Below, one piece after another: positions 45,893 to 63,169 of a stretch of DNA of 64,000 nt. The notes under the pieces are model-generated. The model had not been told where the DNA came from, searched no databases, and saw only the letters and a list, made by a program, of their open reading frames with translations. The stretch's first letter is position 1. Each line of letters begins with the position of its first letter. This stretch comes from Pseudorasbora parva (lineage: Eukaryota > Chordata > Actinopteri > Cypriniformes > Gobionidae). The stretch is taken from positions 20,620,024 to 20,684,023 of the forward strand of contig NC_090174.1 in assembly GCF_024679245.1 (NCBI RefSeq). The letters are read 5' to 3'. The translations under genes and the position numbers were made by a program.

Positions 45893-47199
45893 TTTGAATT
45901 AAGTTTTAATGTAAACAGTCAGATAGCAAAAACAAAAATATTGCTTTTACAATATGCAATTTTAGGAATATAAATAGATAGTTATTAACTACCATTGGTT
46001 TTAGGCACAATGTAGCAAGTCTTTGCAAATGTAAATCTACTTAATTTCTTTTAACAATTCAGCACAATCAGATGTAAATTAAAGTACAAATAGCCTGATT
46101 TCTAATCTATGCAAGAGGGTGATTTTAATTAACTGAACAAAGGCCAATTCTGTTGGCTAATGTGATATTTGCAGTGTGGAACATCAAACACACAAAGTCT
46201 GCTCCAAATCATTTCATGTTGCTACAGTAATTATCAGCGAGAAGCTGTAGCTCTTCATGTGCTGAACAGAATCAACAGAGAAAACATCTTTGGCAGGACC
46301 ACAAGCTGTTGCCTGTGGTTTAATTTTTTATTTACAATTTCAATCAGAAGGACTTGTCATGATTGATCTTTAATCCACATCTGTCTGACAAATCAGCTAA
46401 TAAAGATGACAAGACAGCAAATTGATCACACAATCATTATTCACAGTGTAATGCTGGGCTGTGTCTGGATTCCTGACACACTCAGCTCAATTTAAAGTGT
46501 TTGTGTGAGCAGGTCTCTCACAAGTCAATCTCATATCCACCCCTGTCATACATGATTTATAACCAAGCTTCATGAATATTATTCATCAAATAAGCTATTG
46601 ATTCTTTCTCAAAAATCTGTGACCTAAATCGGCCCAAATGTAAAATGTTGCAAAAAAAAAAAAAAAAAAAAAAAAGCTTAGAGTCAGCAGACTAATCAAG
46701 GAAATTGCAATTTAATTGAGATAATTATATAACATGTTAAAGCATTATTCCTTTATTTACACATAAATGACGCAATAATGTGACAAAAATGTAACACAAT
46801 TATGTATTATGTTAACATCAGGTAATGCTTTAGATAATGTATAACTTTAATAAAATAAATGTGTTCTTGCTCACATTGCATTCATTATTGTTAACAAATT
46901 CAACTTTCAGTTCCATTGAATTTAAAGTGCCACTATTGTGCTATTTTAAAGTTTCCTCCATTGTGTTTTGCGGTGCAAATGCGGGAACTGTATCAATGGT
47001 GCTAGCCCAGCACTACCGTGAATAACTGATGTAACATTGAAGTTTGAAGAACAAATCTTGCTCCATGCTTTATCATTTACTCAAAGTAGTAAGAATGACG
47101 GACAATCTGCATTAATAGACAGTTTTAGGTAATAGCGGCCAGCCTGCTGCCAGCGCAGCCATTTGATGTCGCCCGGCAAATCTAGAACCCTGTACATTC

Positions 47200-49080
47200 A
47201 TTTCTACTGTCCTGATGATAGCATTTTTTTTTCTTGGACTTCTATAAAGCCTTTGACACAGTAGAACATAACTTTATATTCCAACTTGAGAAAGTTGGTT
47301 TTGGTGATTTTTTTGTGTGCAAAGCTTCTAACAGTGTACTGCAAAGGCAATAGATCAGACTAAAAAATGGGACATCACCTAGATTTGAGCTGCAAAGAGG
47401 TATCCGTCAAGGCTGCCCGGCATCCCCCTACCTATTCATTTATGCTCTCAACTTCTTTCCACTCATATTAAAAATAGTACTTTAAAAGTAATTTCAATTA
47501 CAGAAAGAGAAGTTATCTTCACCCAACTAGCAGATGATACTACATTATTTTTAAAAGATGCCAACCAAGTACCAATTGCTATCAAAACTATAGAATTATT
47601 TTCAGCAGCTTCTGGTCTATGCTTAAATCTGAAGAAATGGGAACTTTTTTCCCTTAAAGAAAGCGATACCTCCCAGATATGTGGCATACCAGTCAAAGAT
47701 AAGATCACATATCTAGGGATTACTATAATGAAAAATGAGGAGGAAAGATGCTCTATAAACTTCAATGTGATTAATGAGAAGACAAAGAAAAAACTAAATC
47801 AATGGCTGCAGAGGGATTTAACTTTGAAAGGACGGGTACTGTTGTCAAAGGCAGAAGGTTTATCCTGTCTTACATATGCAGCTATCCCTTTGTTTGTCTG
47901 CAAAAAGCTCTGTAATTCTATTGACAATTTACTCTTCGATTTTATTTGAAAGAACAACGCATTATGTGAAAAAAATCTGTTATCATGAACACCTATGAAT
48001 GTGGTGGTCTAAACTTTTTTGATTTTACAACCCTTAATAATACTTTTAAACTTAATTGGTTAGTTTTCTAAAAAATAAAAAATGCCGCTATATCTTCTCT
48101 AAGGTTGGTGGTCTAGATTTCTTACTTTTATGTAATTATAAAATAGAACAAATTCCTTTAACTTTATATAAATTTCATAAACAAATGCTCTCAGCATGGT
48201 CTTTAATTTACAAACATAATTTCTCCCCTCACAGGTGCTTTGTATGGAATAATCAGCTTATTAAATTCAAGAATAAATCTTTATTTTATAAAAATTGGTT
48301 CAATAATAACATAATTCTAGTGTCCCAACTAATAAATGATGGTGGTTTATTGATGAATTACTCTGAATTCCTTAACACTTTTGGCATTCTGATCACCCCA
48401 GGAGAATTTGCAATTGTTCTGAATGCCATCCCATCTGGTATTTTAACTCTCTTAAAAGGGACTGGAAAACCAGATTGCCAACCAGATCTGGACCCTAAGT
48501 TGACTGCAGTTGGTAAATTATGTTTTGCAACCACAATGAGGAATAATAATCATAATCCGCTCTTTATTCCAGAGAGATGTTACTAGCTTATTGTTATTCC
48601 CTATTGGTCTAACTTTGTTGACAACCTGAATTGGAGGAATATATGGAACCTTCCTTATAAATACCTCCTTACGAATAAAGTAAGAGAAGTCTCGTTCAAA
48701 ATCATACATAGGTATTATCCTGCAACGCATTATCTCCTTAGGTTTAAGATTAACATATGTGTTAACTGCTCTTTTTGTGGAATGTGTCCAGAAACAATGG
48801 AACATTTGTTCTGGTAATGTCCCTATGCCATTACTTTCTGGAAAGATCTGTCCCGATATTTTACGGTTAAACTTATTGCTGATTTTTCCTTGTTTTGGAA
48901 AAATGTACTGTTCGGTTTCCATGATAACACGAGTAAAAAACACAAAGAAATATACCATACCATGCCATGAACACTTAAATATTTTTTTTTACGTTTTATT
49001 CCCAAAAAACGAACAGCCTGGTATAATAAACACACATTGTATGTTCAATGCCTATTAGTCTAAAGTCAAGATAACTAATT
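47200..49080 (+). pseudogene. L1/Tx1-like LINE reverse transcriptase relic, 5' truncated
   Basis: Broken + frames give 'LDFYKAFDTVEHN' (RT block A), 'RFELQRGIRQGCPASPYLF' (block B) and 'QLADDTTLFLKDAN' near 47523-47560, the catalytic (Y)ADD motif with Leu in the first place. The typical L1-type C-terminal text follows: 'LWAWSLIYKHNFSP'-like, 'YKNWFNNNIILVSQL' and 'CSFCGMCPETMEHLFW' near 48765-48815, a Cys/His motif. Stops and frameshifts are frequent. No ORF1 and no intact endonuclease are present. Confidence 0.85.
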
Positions 49081-49299
49081 CCTCAAGTTGATTAATTCTG
49101 CCTGGGGTAAATGCATAAAACTGAAGAAAAATAAAACTTCCTTTTAAAGCATATTATTAATTTGATGGAGAAATAGCCAATAAACAAATGTATTTAATAA
49201 ACAAATGTATGTAAATGTATTTACATTTATGTATTACATTTACCAATGGCATTTTAAACATTTCATTATTTACCATTACAGTTGATCACTAACTAATCG

Positions 49300-50090
49300 C
49301 ACAAATGCAATTACAATAAATAAAATAAAAAATAAAATTGTAGTTTTATTCCTTTCCAGTGCCGTAACATGCATCTCGAAGACACAACGACGCAATGCGC
49401 ATGCGTGGCCAGAACTGCTGTGGTAAAATTGTGGTTGGGGTAAAACTGTGGCTCTGCAGTCAGACCCTTCTCGGGTCGGTGCCTGCTGATCATACCTCTT
49501 GTGGTCTGATTGGTTGAAGAACTATCCAATTGCATAGCGCGTCATTTGAATAATGCTTGTTGATCATGCCTCTTCTGCAGTAGAAAAAACAGAGCAGACT
49601 GGCATTATGCAAATGTATTTTGTAGTGACGTTGAACTGTACCACAGTGGGATTTGAATTACTGGATCGTTTAGGTGGTTCAGAGACGAGATTTTCTTTTG
49701 GGAGACAATAACTTTTTTTATTTGCAGAATGTTTATTCACAGACAGCTATATTACACACGTGGATGAAAGGGAATATTCAAAAAAAAAATACAGTGGCAC
49801 TTTAAAATGAATTAGTAAATGTTGAAATTAATTTATGAATGCCGAAGTGTTGTTTGTTCACGTTTGTTATTAATGCTAACAAATGAAACCTTACTATTAA
49901 CATTAATATTTACACATTTGAATTAGCCTGAGCTTTCCTGTTGAGTGTTGGATTAGCATATTATGTCCATATCTACATTATCCCAATCCAAATAAAACCT
50001 GGCAGAAAAACAAGAATTCCCTGTGAGAAATATAAATTAGCACTGGCATGAAGATCTCTCAAGCAGAAAGCTTGTTCTAACATGAGATGA
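49300..50090. other. No gene recognised
   Basis: Sequence near 49340-49700 has mid-range GC and some symmetry ('AATTGTAGTTTTATTCCTTT', 'TGGTAAAATTGTGGTTGGGG') suggesting another old miniature element. A weak exon-like segment for the coiled-coil gene ends at 50106. Confidence 0.35.
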
Positions 50091-50400
50091 GTCTCTGCGC
50101 TGATACCTGAAAAACAGCATACAGTATCTCAGTTTGTTACATAGTGTGAGAACCAGTCTGCTTTGATAGCCTACAACATTTACAGACTATACTATTACAT
50201 AGCATGGACTCAAGTATTGGGTAGTAATGTGTTTTACTAATGGAAAACCAACTAGTATAACAAATTACTGTTGCCAAGTAATAATAAGGAGTAATGAGTA
50301 ATCAGTCCTGGGCAGATTACGTGAAAATTGTAGTCAGTTACTTATTCCAAATTACATTACAAAAATTGTATAGTAATGTAATCCATTATTAAACATTTAA

Positions 50401-50651
50401 AGGTGCCCTAGAATGAGTTGAAAACATATGTTAAATTGTTCTCTGATGATAACACTTGCGTCACGGTTGGGGTTATGTTGCGAAGCAATTATTTTTCTAT
50501 TATTTTTTTATCGTGGTTGTTTTGATTCTGAGATTTACATATGAAGTAGGAGGCAATGGTGTTTGAGACTCACAGTATGTGATGTCCATGCACTGAACTC
50601 TTATTATTTCACTATGGCAAGGTTAATTCAATTTTTCATTCTAGGGCACCT
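50401..50651. mobile_element. 251-bp TTAA-flanked miniature element, AGGTGCCCTAG family
   Basis: TTAA on both sides (50397-50400 and 50652-50655). Ends AGGTGCCCTAGAATGA and TCATTCTAGGGCACCT are perfect inverted repeats of 16 bp. No coding sequence. Its right end matches the one at about 13420-13434. Confidence 0.85.
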
Positions 50652-50803
50652 TTAAGGTAAAATACTCTGATCACTTTTATATTACGATTACTTTGACCCA
50701 AGTCACATTATCACATTAATTTGAATAGGATAATCGTATACCATATTGATATAAAATACAAAGAGTTGGAAACTCTAGTCTTTATTAACAACATGAAGTG
50801 CAT

Positions 50804-51313
50804 TAAAGGGTTAGTTCATCCAAAAATGAAATTTATGTCATTAATGACTAACCCTAACCCACCCTAACCCTAACCCGTAAGACCTCCGTTTATCTTCGGA
50901 ACACAGTTTAAGATATTTTATATTTAGTCCGAGAGCGTATGCAAGTGTATTCACACTATACTGTCCATGTCCAGAAAGGGAATAAAAACATCTTCAAAGT
51001 TGTTGTGACATTTGAGGTTTGAAAACAAACACGGAAGAGAAGACAATGCTGAATAAAGTCGTAGTTTTTGCTATTTTTGTCCCTAAATGTATTTTCGATG
51101 CTTCAAGAGATTCTAACTAACTAACTGATGTCACATATGGACTACTTTGATGATGGTTTTATTCCCTTTCTGGACATGGACAGTATAGTGTGCATACACT
51201 TAGATACGCTGTCGGACTAAATATAAAATATCTTAAACTGTGTCCTAATTCTTACGACATTAGGGTGAGTCATTAATGACATAATTTTCCTTTTTGGGTG
51301 AACTGACCCTTTA
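50804..51313. mobile_element. Foldback element with AAAGGGTTAGTTCATCC ends and telomere-like words
   Basis: Left arm AAAGGGTTAGTTCATCC and 'CCGTTTATCTTCGGAACACA'; right arm is inverted to 51313 (...GGGTGAACTGACCCTTT). A small CCCTAACCCTAACCC cluster lies at about 50850-50878. Confidence 0.8.
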
Positions 51314-52032
51314 AATATTACATTATATCAGGGTTTCTTAGACTGGTTTTGTGATGGAAGTGCAGGTGTATAAAGTATTTTAAAGCTAAATTAAATAAAA
51401 ATAAAAATAAAACACTATGAAATAAGTAAAAATATGTTTTATTTGTTTAATTGCATTGCATGCGACCATTAACCAGCATCAGAGAACTGTTAACCTAATT
51501 TTATTATTATTATTATTGACTTATTTTTTTATTTGATTTTTTTACTCATTTAAAATATCTGTACTTCAAGTAAAGCTGCTTTACATGTAAATATAAAATG
51601 ATATAAATGTGTACATTTTAATGTGTAATCAATGAATTAAGAATGGGCTAATTTACTGCCATTGTGAGAAAAACATCTCACATAAACATATGCAATAAAA
51701 AAGTCTGTACTCCTATTAGTCTGTATTCCCAATACAAGTATTTGAAAAGATAATTTAATCTAATTACAAGTACTTCATTTTTGCAATCTGATTGTGTAAT
51801 TCAGATTACATGCAATCAGTAACTACCCAGCACTGTAAGTAATAAATAAAATTCTTTGAGTACACTGCTAAAATACTTGTTTGTACTTGTTTGTGGCCCA
51901 TATTCACGCAATTAACGCACATTATAACTATTCTGCCCTGATTATCAGTTGACAGTAGCATCAAACACAATACATCACATGGCTGCAACATAACGGGAGA
52001 AAGCTTTTCATAATAATAATAGGTAATCTTAC

Positions 52033-52437
52033 CATTCTCAATCCATTCATTCCATGCATGTATCTTCTCACTATTATGATTCACAGTAGACTCTGTGTGG
52101 ACATATGCACTCTTTTAACAAAGTAGCCTACAGAAATGTACATAAAAACAAAACAGAAAAATGCAAACAAACACTCATGCTTTCATATTTAATATCAAAG
52201 GTTGCTATCGATTCATGAAATTATTAACATTTAAGCATTGTTCTCACCATGCGAGTGATCCAGAAGCAGTTTCCTCAGTTCTCGCAGGGTCTGCGTGAGG
52301 TTTTTCAGTCTGAGTTGTAGGTACGCATTCTCCTCCCTCAGAGTATGAATTGTATCTTGAAGCTCATATGATAAGTTCATTTGTGGTATAAAAGACATTG
52401 TCAACAATATAAGACACAGATGTACTGAAAACATCAT
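52033..52437 (-). CDS. 5' exons of a small secreted or membrane-anchored coiled-coil protein, unrecognised
   Basis: Exon 1 (52437-52248) starts with a hydrophobic segment, 'MMFSVHLCLILLTMSFIP', fitting a signal peptide or anchor. It continues with a Leu/Arg/Glu heptad-like stretch ('LREENAYLQLRLKNLTQTL', then RELRKLLL), a short coiled coil. It ends in phase 1 at CATG|GTGAGA. Exon 2 (52092-52033) follows a CACAG acceptor, keeps the phase, and gives 'STVNHNSEKIHAWNEWIEN' before GTAAGA. A third exon may begin at 50106 (TTTTTCAG|GTATCAGC, reading 'ISAETHLMLEQAFCLRD'), but its donor or stop is unclear. I do not recognise the family; the rest of the gene is not resolved. It is divergent from pmpca, starts being about 3 kb apart. 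Confidence 0.55.
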
Positions 52438-53595
52438 TGTTTACATGCAGAAACTGCTGCACACTTCTTTCAGTGAACTGAATCTTGTGTGACCTGCGCA
52501 CACAGGACAAAAAGCACTTAGAGCTGATGCGCACATTTAGAAATCAATCCAATTCTCATGCACCATTTATTTTGGTCTCAATACAAGCTGGAAGTACACA
52601 CTGTTCTATATACAAAGCTATTTTAGGTAAACTATAGCTAGTGTGAAAGAAAACTGGTGTGAAAGCCTCATAAAGTAATGTGAAATTTAATGCCAGACTT
52701 GTTTAATGCCATACTACAACATAATGTAGTATGTACTTTAGTGGCTTTTTCAAATAATACATGGATCAATCTGACCTATTTTTTACTCCAGGGAACATTT
52801 AATTTTTTTCAATATTTCAGTTGTTGCATGGCAATACCTCACAACCACAAAATAAACAAACAAAAAACTGATTGCTCAGGAAAAATCATGCAGTTTATTT
52901 AACACACATGCTTTTGAAACGGTTTTAGGCTATTGAATGGATTTTCAGCTAAATATAAACAATAAAAAAATGATAACCTAATGATTTGAGCAAATCATAA
53001 AAATGTATCTGTTGGGCCAAAAGATGGATATAATGAATTAATTTAATAAAATAACATCAAGGAGCAGACATATGGCAACCTTCCCTTGTTAGAGTAGTTT
53101 CATTTTATTTTAGATAAAACTACTGCTAGAGAAAAACATTGAAAAAGGCTAATTGGACATTATTTAAACATGTGCATGTAATCTATTGTGAAAAACATTC
53201 TTTCCAAAGTATGTAGGCCTATTACAGTAAGTAACGTTAGGCATATACATTTGTCACTGTGTAAATGCCAGGTTGTTTGTGGAAACACTTTTCCCTATTT
53301 GTTATTGAGAACATTGAAAAATATGTTTCTTTACTTTGGGAAAACGTTTTATTTGGAATTGTTTAAAATTAGCATTTACACAAAAACACAATTTACATTC
53401 TTAAACTTTTTATTTTGTTAACAAAATTGTATATACATAAATGTACATTTTCAGGTCAGAAACCACTATTTCAGGTTTTGCTTGTTGAAGTACATTATTT
53501 TGGGATTATATCGCTAACTCAAAAGGCTTTAAAAACAATTCAAACATGTAAGTTAAGTCTTTTAATATTTTACTTTAACGTCATCTATTCTGATT

Positions 53596-55080
53596 CAGGG
53601 CCGTGCACAGGTGGGTGGCCCGGTGGCTAGAGCCACTGCCCCTATGCCCTCATCGGCTAAGGTGCCCTTCTTGCCCCCTTCCCTCCCTCACCCTCAGAGG
53701 ATTCCCATAAGCGTTCTGTTCCGCCACTAATTACAATAATCCGTTCCGTGTTTTCCCGCTCGCTCCGCAGCATCGCGGGGCTGTGTCCTCTCTCTGTGGA
53801 GACGACAGTTCCAGAATGTAACAGGTATTATTACAAACTACAATCCACATTACAGACAGTGGTTGATCCGCGGAATTAGTAACGTTAGTTTGTTTCAACA
53901 GTGCAAACATGGATTCAAAGCTCCATGCCAGCAGGTAAATTGCCATATACTGAATACTGAATATGTAGCTGAAAGTTTGTCGGTCTTTAACTTCTGTAAA
54001 ATAGATTTCCAATTATAATCCATTTTAAGAGTTAATACTAGTATCTATAACATACGTCATATTTATGATATTTTATTTAGAGCATATTAATCGTATACAC
54101 AATAAAAAAGGTAATACAGGCTATTATATAAATGAGTTGTATCAGGGTACAATGGGGCAAAAGCACACCCTAATAATAACAAATGCATAAGAAAAACAAA
54201 TGCTTTTTCTTATGCATTTGTTATCCCTATTTTAATTCCTTTCTATGTAAAGCACTTTGAATTGCCATTGTGTATGAAATGTGCTATATAAATAAAGTTG
54301 CCTTGCCTAATAATGTGCTCATTTTTCAAAAAAGTTCATACTTGTGCAAAAAAATCTCTAGCAGCGTTTGCAGCATTTTCTGTTTATTCTGATGAATAAA
54401 ATAATTAATTATTGTTCAGTAAATATTAAAATGTTAATATAAAAATATTTTTAAAATACAGACACAAATGTTTAAGTAAATAATCTGAATTGAATGTATG
54501 AGATCCCATAATAATTTAATAAAGTTTTATCGTTGTAACAACTAAATATATTTGTATTATATGATATGATTATTATCATATTTTTATTATAAATATGATG
54601 TTGCCTCTAAGATGGACACCGAACTTAAGATATTTACCAGCTGAATCTTAACCATGTCATGTCAACAAATGGAAGTCAGTCAGCTGTTTATTATCATGTT
54701 AAATATGCCTTTTACCCCAAATACCATACGTTTACATACTCTGTTATTAAAAAACTGTTGCGTATGATTTACATAAATCATAAACAAGACCTTTGTCTCA
54801 AAATATATTCAATAATTTTAGTGATTCTCATTTGCTACTTAAATCTCCAATAAAAATAAAAATAGAAAAGAGATCAAATTACCACAGAATCAACTTTTTG
54901 GAAGAATAATTAGAACAACATAAATTTAATTAACACGAAAGCCTAACAATTGTATTTACAGTATGATTGTAAAAGGTTTGTTATTCATTCTCTATATTAA
55001 GATGATACTCAACCCCCTTATAGTGCCCCTTTTTTTTTGGTTTGGGCCACTGCCCCTCAAAATGTCTGTGCATGGCCCTG
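53596..55080. mobile_element. 1485-bp hAT element with perfect 8-bp target duplication
   Basis: Ends CAGGGCCGTGCACAG and CTGTGCATGGCCCTG are inverted repeats. TTCTGATT stands immediately outside both ends (53588-53595 and 55081-55088), the 8-bp duplication expected of hAT. No intact transposase. An L2- or SINE-type tail ('AAAGCACTTTGAATTGCC'...'CTATATAAATAAAGTTGCCT') is nested near 54245-54310. It occupies half of the region between the coiled-coil gene and pmpca. Confidence 0.93.
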
Positions 55081-55344
55081 TTCTGATTAGTTATAGTTAC
55101 TGTACCTGTCTTGTAATTTTGTTTTCTCCTTCCTTCCTTTTTGTTGTTGTCTGTTTGTTTGTACTACTTTATGACTGACTCATTCTTTGTTTATAGATTG
55201 ATATTAAAAAATACAAGGTTGTTTTCTATTTTCCATCAAAGTATCAATATAATATATATTTTGTTTTGTTTTTCTCCTTTCCTAGCCAACATCGTTCGTA
55301 GCAACCATAGACAGCAACATTATTGCTAAGGAAGTGTGAGTCGG

Positions 55345-55380
55345 AACTCGGAAGTGTTTAATAATCATTTCCGGGCAAGG
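55345..55380 (+). promoter_or_regulatory. Candidate ETS/NRF-2 sites in the pmpca promoter
   Basis: CGGAAGTG at 55349-55356 and TTTCCGGG at 55368-55375 (CCGGAAA on the other strand) lie 30-55 bp upstream of the pmpca start codon. ETS-family GABP (NRF-2) sites are usual near the starts of nuclear genes for mitochondrial proteins. Function here is inferred from position and sequence only. No TATA box is evident. Confidence 0.4.
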
Positions 55381-55403
55381 TTCATGGTCAAATAGAATCT
55401 AAC

Positions 55404-60573
<5,170 letters not shown>

Positions 60574-60646
60574 TAATGTTACTGCAGATTAAAGCCTTTA
60601 TGAACCATTAGGGTGTGTTCACACTTGCCATGTTTGGTTCAATTAA

Positions 60647-61246
60647 AGGTCCCGTTCTTTGTGTGTTTTCGAAGCTTTATGTTTACAGTGTGCAATATAA
60701 CATGAGTTCATGTTTCGCGTGTAAAAAAACACAGTATTTTTCACACAATTGACTTATCTGTACAGCGCTGTTTCCTCTGTCCTAAAAACGGCCTGATGAT
60801 TTCCTTGTTCAATGAAGTCCCTCCTTCAGAAACACGTAACGAGTTCTGATTGGGCCAGCGCTTCCCGTGTTGTGATTGGACAGCAGCTTAGCACACATTG
60901 CCCGGAAAGGTCCCGCCTCTTACCATAACGGGGAGATGCAAGCGCTGAATGCGCGCTTTTCTCCACGTGGGAGAGCAACAAGACCACTCCCCCTATTTTG
61001 CGTATTCTTTTGGGCGGAGGGTCAGTCAACAAACGGTTCTAGTGACGTCATTCATGCAAGGAAGTGCAGGGGTGTAGTCCAAACCGACCGTTCGCTGTAG
61101 GCTTTGAAAGGGAACTTCTGTTAAATAAATATCTTGCTTGGCATTGAACTTTGAGCTTTATAATTTTACAGGTATTATTTATGCTCTAACAGCAACATTA
61201 CACACTAACTAAAGTTTGAAAGATGGAATCGCAAAGAACGGGACCT
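60647..61246. mobile_element. 600-bp TTAA-flanked element, AGGTCCCGTTCTTTG ends
   Basis: TTAA on each side (60643-60646 and 61247-61250). Perfect 15-bp inverted ends AGGTCCCGTTCTTTG and CAAAGAACGGGACCT. No transposase. PiggyBac or Kolobok-like by target site. Confidence 0.87.
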
Positions 61247-61744
61247 TTAAAACAAACCTTGGTGGGATTGCTCTGTTAGTGCGATTCATTTGAATAAGTG
61301 TGAACGCTTCCGTCTGAACCCTGGGGCGCACTAAACTACCGGGCCGAGGCCGCTGAAAAGCTGGGGAAAAATCCGCTTCCAAATGAACTCTGCTGCGGTT
61401 CAAATTAAATATGAACGCAACATGGACCAAACGCATGAAAACAGGACATGATGTCACGATGCATCAAAAACTCCTCACAGCAGATCTTTGTTTGTGTGTG
61501 TGATGGGGGCATTCCTGCCACTGTTTTGACCCTTTTCACATTTTATAAGCTCTTCACAAGTTCTCAGCTGGTCAAAATACCATCATATGTAAGCTACGCA
61601 CATTCAACGAGCGCATTTAGCCCAGAAACACAACGTTCGCTTGGTTGCATCATGAAATATATAAAATAAAAGCCAACCAATCAGATTGTGAACAAATCCC
61701 TATGCCTTTAGGTGTTAAAATACCAATGTGAATGTTAAGCAGAC

Positions 61745-63105
61745 TAGGGGTCCATTCTTCGTAGCTTGATTGATACATCTGAGATGATTTGACAGATCCC
61801 AGATCTTTTAATCGTGATAACTGATCTCTGGCTAATTTGGTTCTTCAAATGAATTCGCAGATTGGATTAAGTTGTCTGAGATCACTAGCATTCCTGTGTT
61901 CACTGAAGAAGCCATGATCAGCAATGCAGCGGGCAAGCGGCAAGACAACAATGTAATATCATATCATTTAAAAAAAGCCACTTGGCAAAAAACAACAAAT
62001 TTAAAAAAAAAATTAAATTTCTGTACCTTTATAAAATAACAGCCATGCAACCAAAACAACATTAAAGTTATAATAGATAAATGTAATGTTGCTTTTATTT
62101 TTTATTTTTTTACAAAACACGATTCACAATTATTTATATTCACAATATATTTGTAAACCCTTTACATTTAATTTCAATGTTCTAATGAGCAATTTTTTTA
62201 TTTAAAGCTCCACTGTGTAACTTTTTTAGTTTATTTTTAGCTAAAAACACTTAGTTCTTTCAAAAATATATGTGCTCATTAATGTATATTAACTTCTTTC
62301 AAGTAATAAAGTATTCTCGTAAGTTTATAATATGCCATTGAAAATACATACGGGTGAGGGGTTCGAATGCTGGTCGCCATGTTGCCCCTCCATCTTGAAA
62401 GTACATTAGCCAAAGAGAGACATACCCATAAATTCAATCGTCGCCTTTCGCGTTTTAACACTCGCGTCACTTTTTGTGTTTTAAATCGGCCACAGTAGGA
62501 GTTAAAACAAAATCAGAATTGAGAGGAACAGAAACTATTATTCACTGGATGGTCATATACCTTTTTACCGCTAGATGGGGGAAAATATCACACAGTGTAG
62601 CTTTAATTCAATTTGTCACGTGACAGCATTAAAGTTTTTTAAGGGTTAAGATCAAGTTCTCTGCATCTCAAGCGCTGCATAAAGCCACCCCATGATATCC
62701 ATAATCACTCAAATTAATGCACGGTTAAGATTGATGTCACTGCATGTAAGACTCTAATAAAATTATATAGATATATTTATAAAGCAATTATTCCATCACA
62801 ATCTAGTGGCTGTGTATTATACACAACAGTAAAATATTGATTTCAAATGAATTGTTTTATTGTTAATATTTAAAATTATTATTACCCCTGTTTAAGTAAG
62901 AAACTCTTGTAATAAAGTATCTGTGGCTGGGACAGATTTTAAGTATCACCTCAAGATGCAATCTATGTAAACTCCTGTTTACATAAAATAAGCTTGCTCC
63001 CGAGCAGGTTTGAGCTTACGGATCTGTTGCTATGACAGCAAGTCCAGGATGAGCATCGAAGAACAATCAAAGATCATGCCAAATCATCAACAGCAAAATT
63101 CCTGC
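61745..63105. mobile_element. Middle-layer repeat in pmpca intron 12
   Basis: Begins 'AGGGGTCCATTCTTCGTAGC' and includes GATCAGC and GATCAT words that return inverted near 63035-63085 ('GAGCATCGAAGAACAATCAA'). The ends are diverged, so limits are approximate. Confidence 0.4.
62206..62602. mobile_element. 397-bp TTAA-flanked element, AGCTCCACTGTGTAA ends
   Basis: TTAA on both sides (62202-62205 and 62603-62606). Ends AGCTCCACTGTGTAACTTTT and ...ATCACACAGTGTAGCT are inverted with one mismatch in the first twelve bases. Non-coding. Confidence 0.8.
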
Positions 63106-63169
63106 TGAGTTGGTTTTGTCCCGGACCAAACTACAAGTGTGAACACGGTACACCCTTAAATTAGCTTAA

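Larger units (their letters stand above)
60609..63163. mobile_element. Composite repeat in pmpca intron 12 with AGGGTGTGTTCACACTTG ends
   Basis: The left end 'AGGGTGTGTTCACACTTGCC' and the right end near 63125-63163 ('AAACTACAAGTGTGAACACG', then GTACACCCT) are inverted. Two other elements have inserted inside, at 60647-61246 and about 61745-63105, the latter containing a third at 62206-62602. Confidence 0.6.

Noticed and set aside
48056..48586. 176-codon open frame as a host gene
   Set aside because: It is the C-terminal part of the L1/Tx1-like LINE relic, continuous with the RT blocks at 47235-47560.
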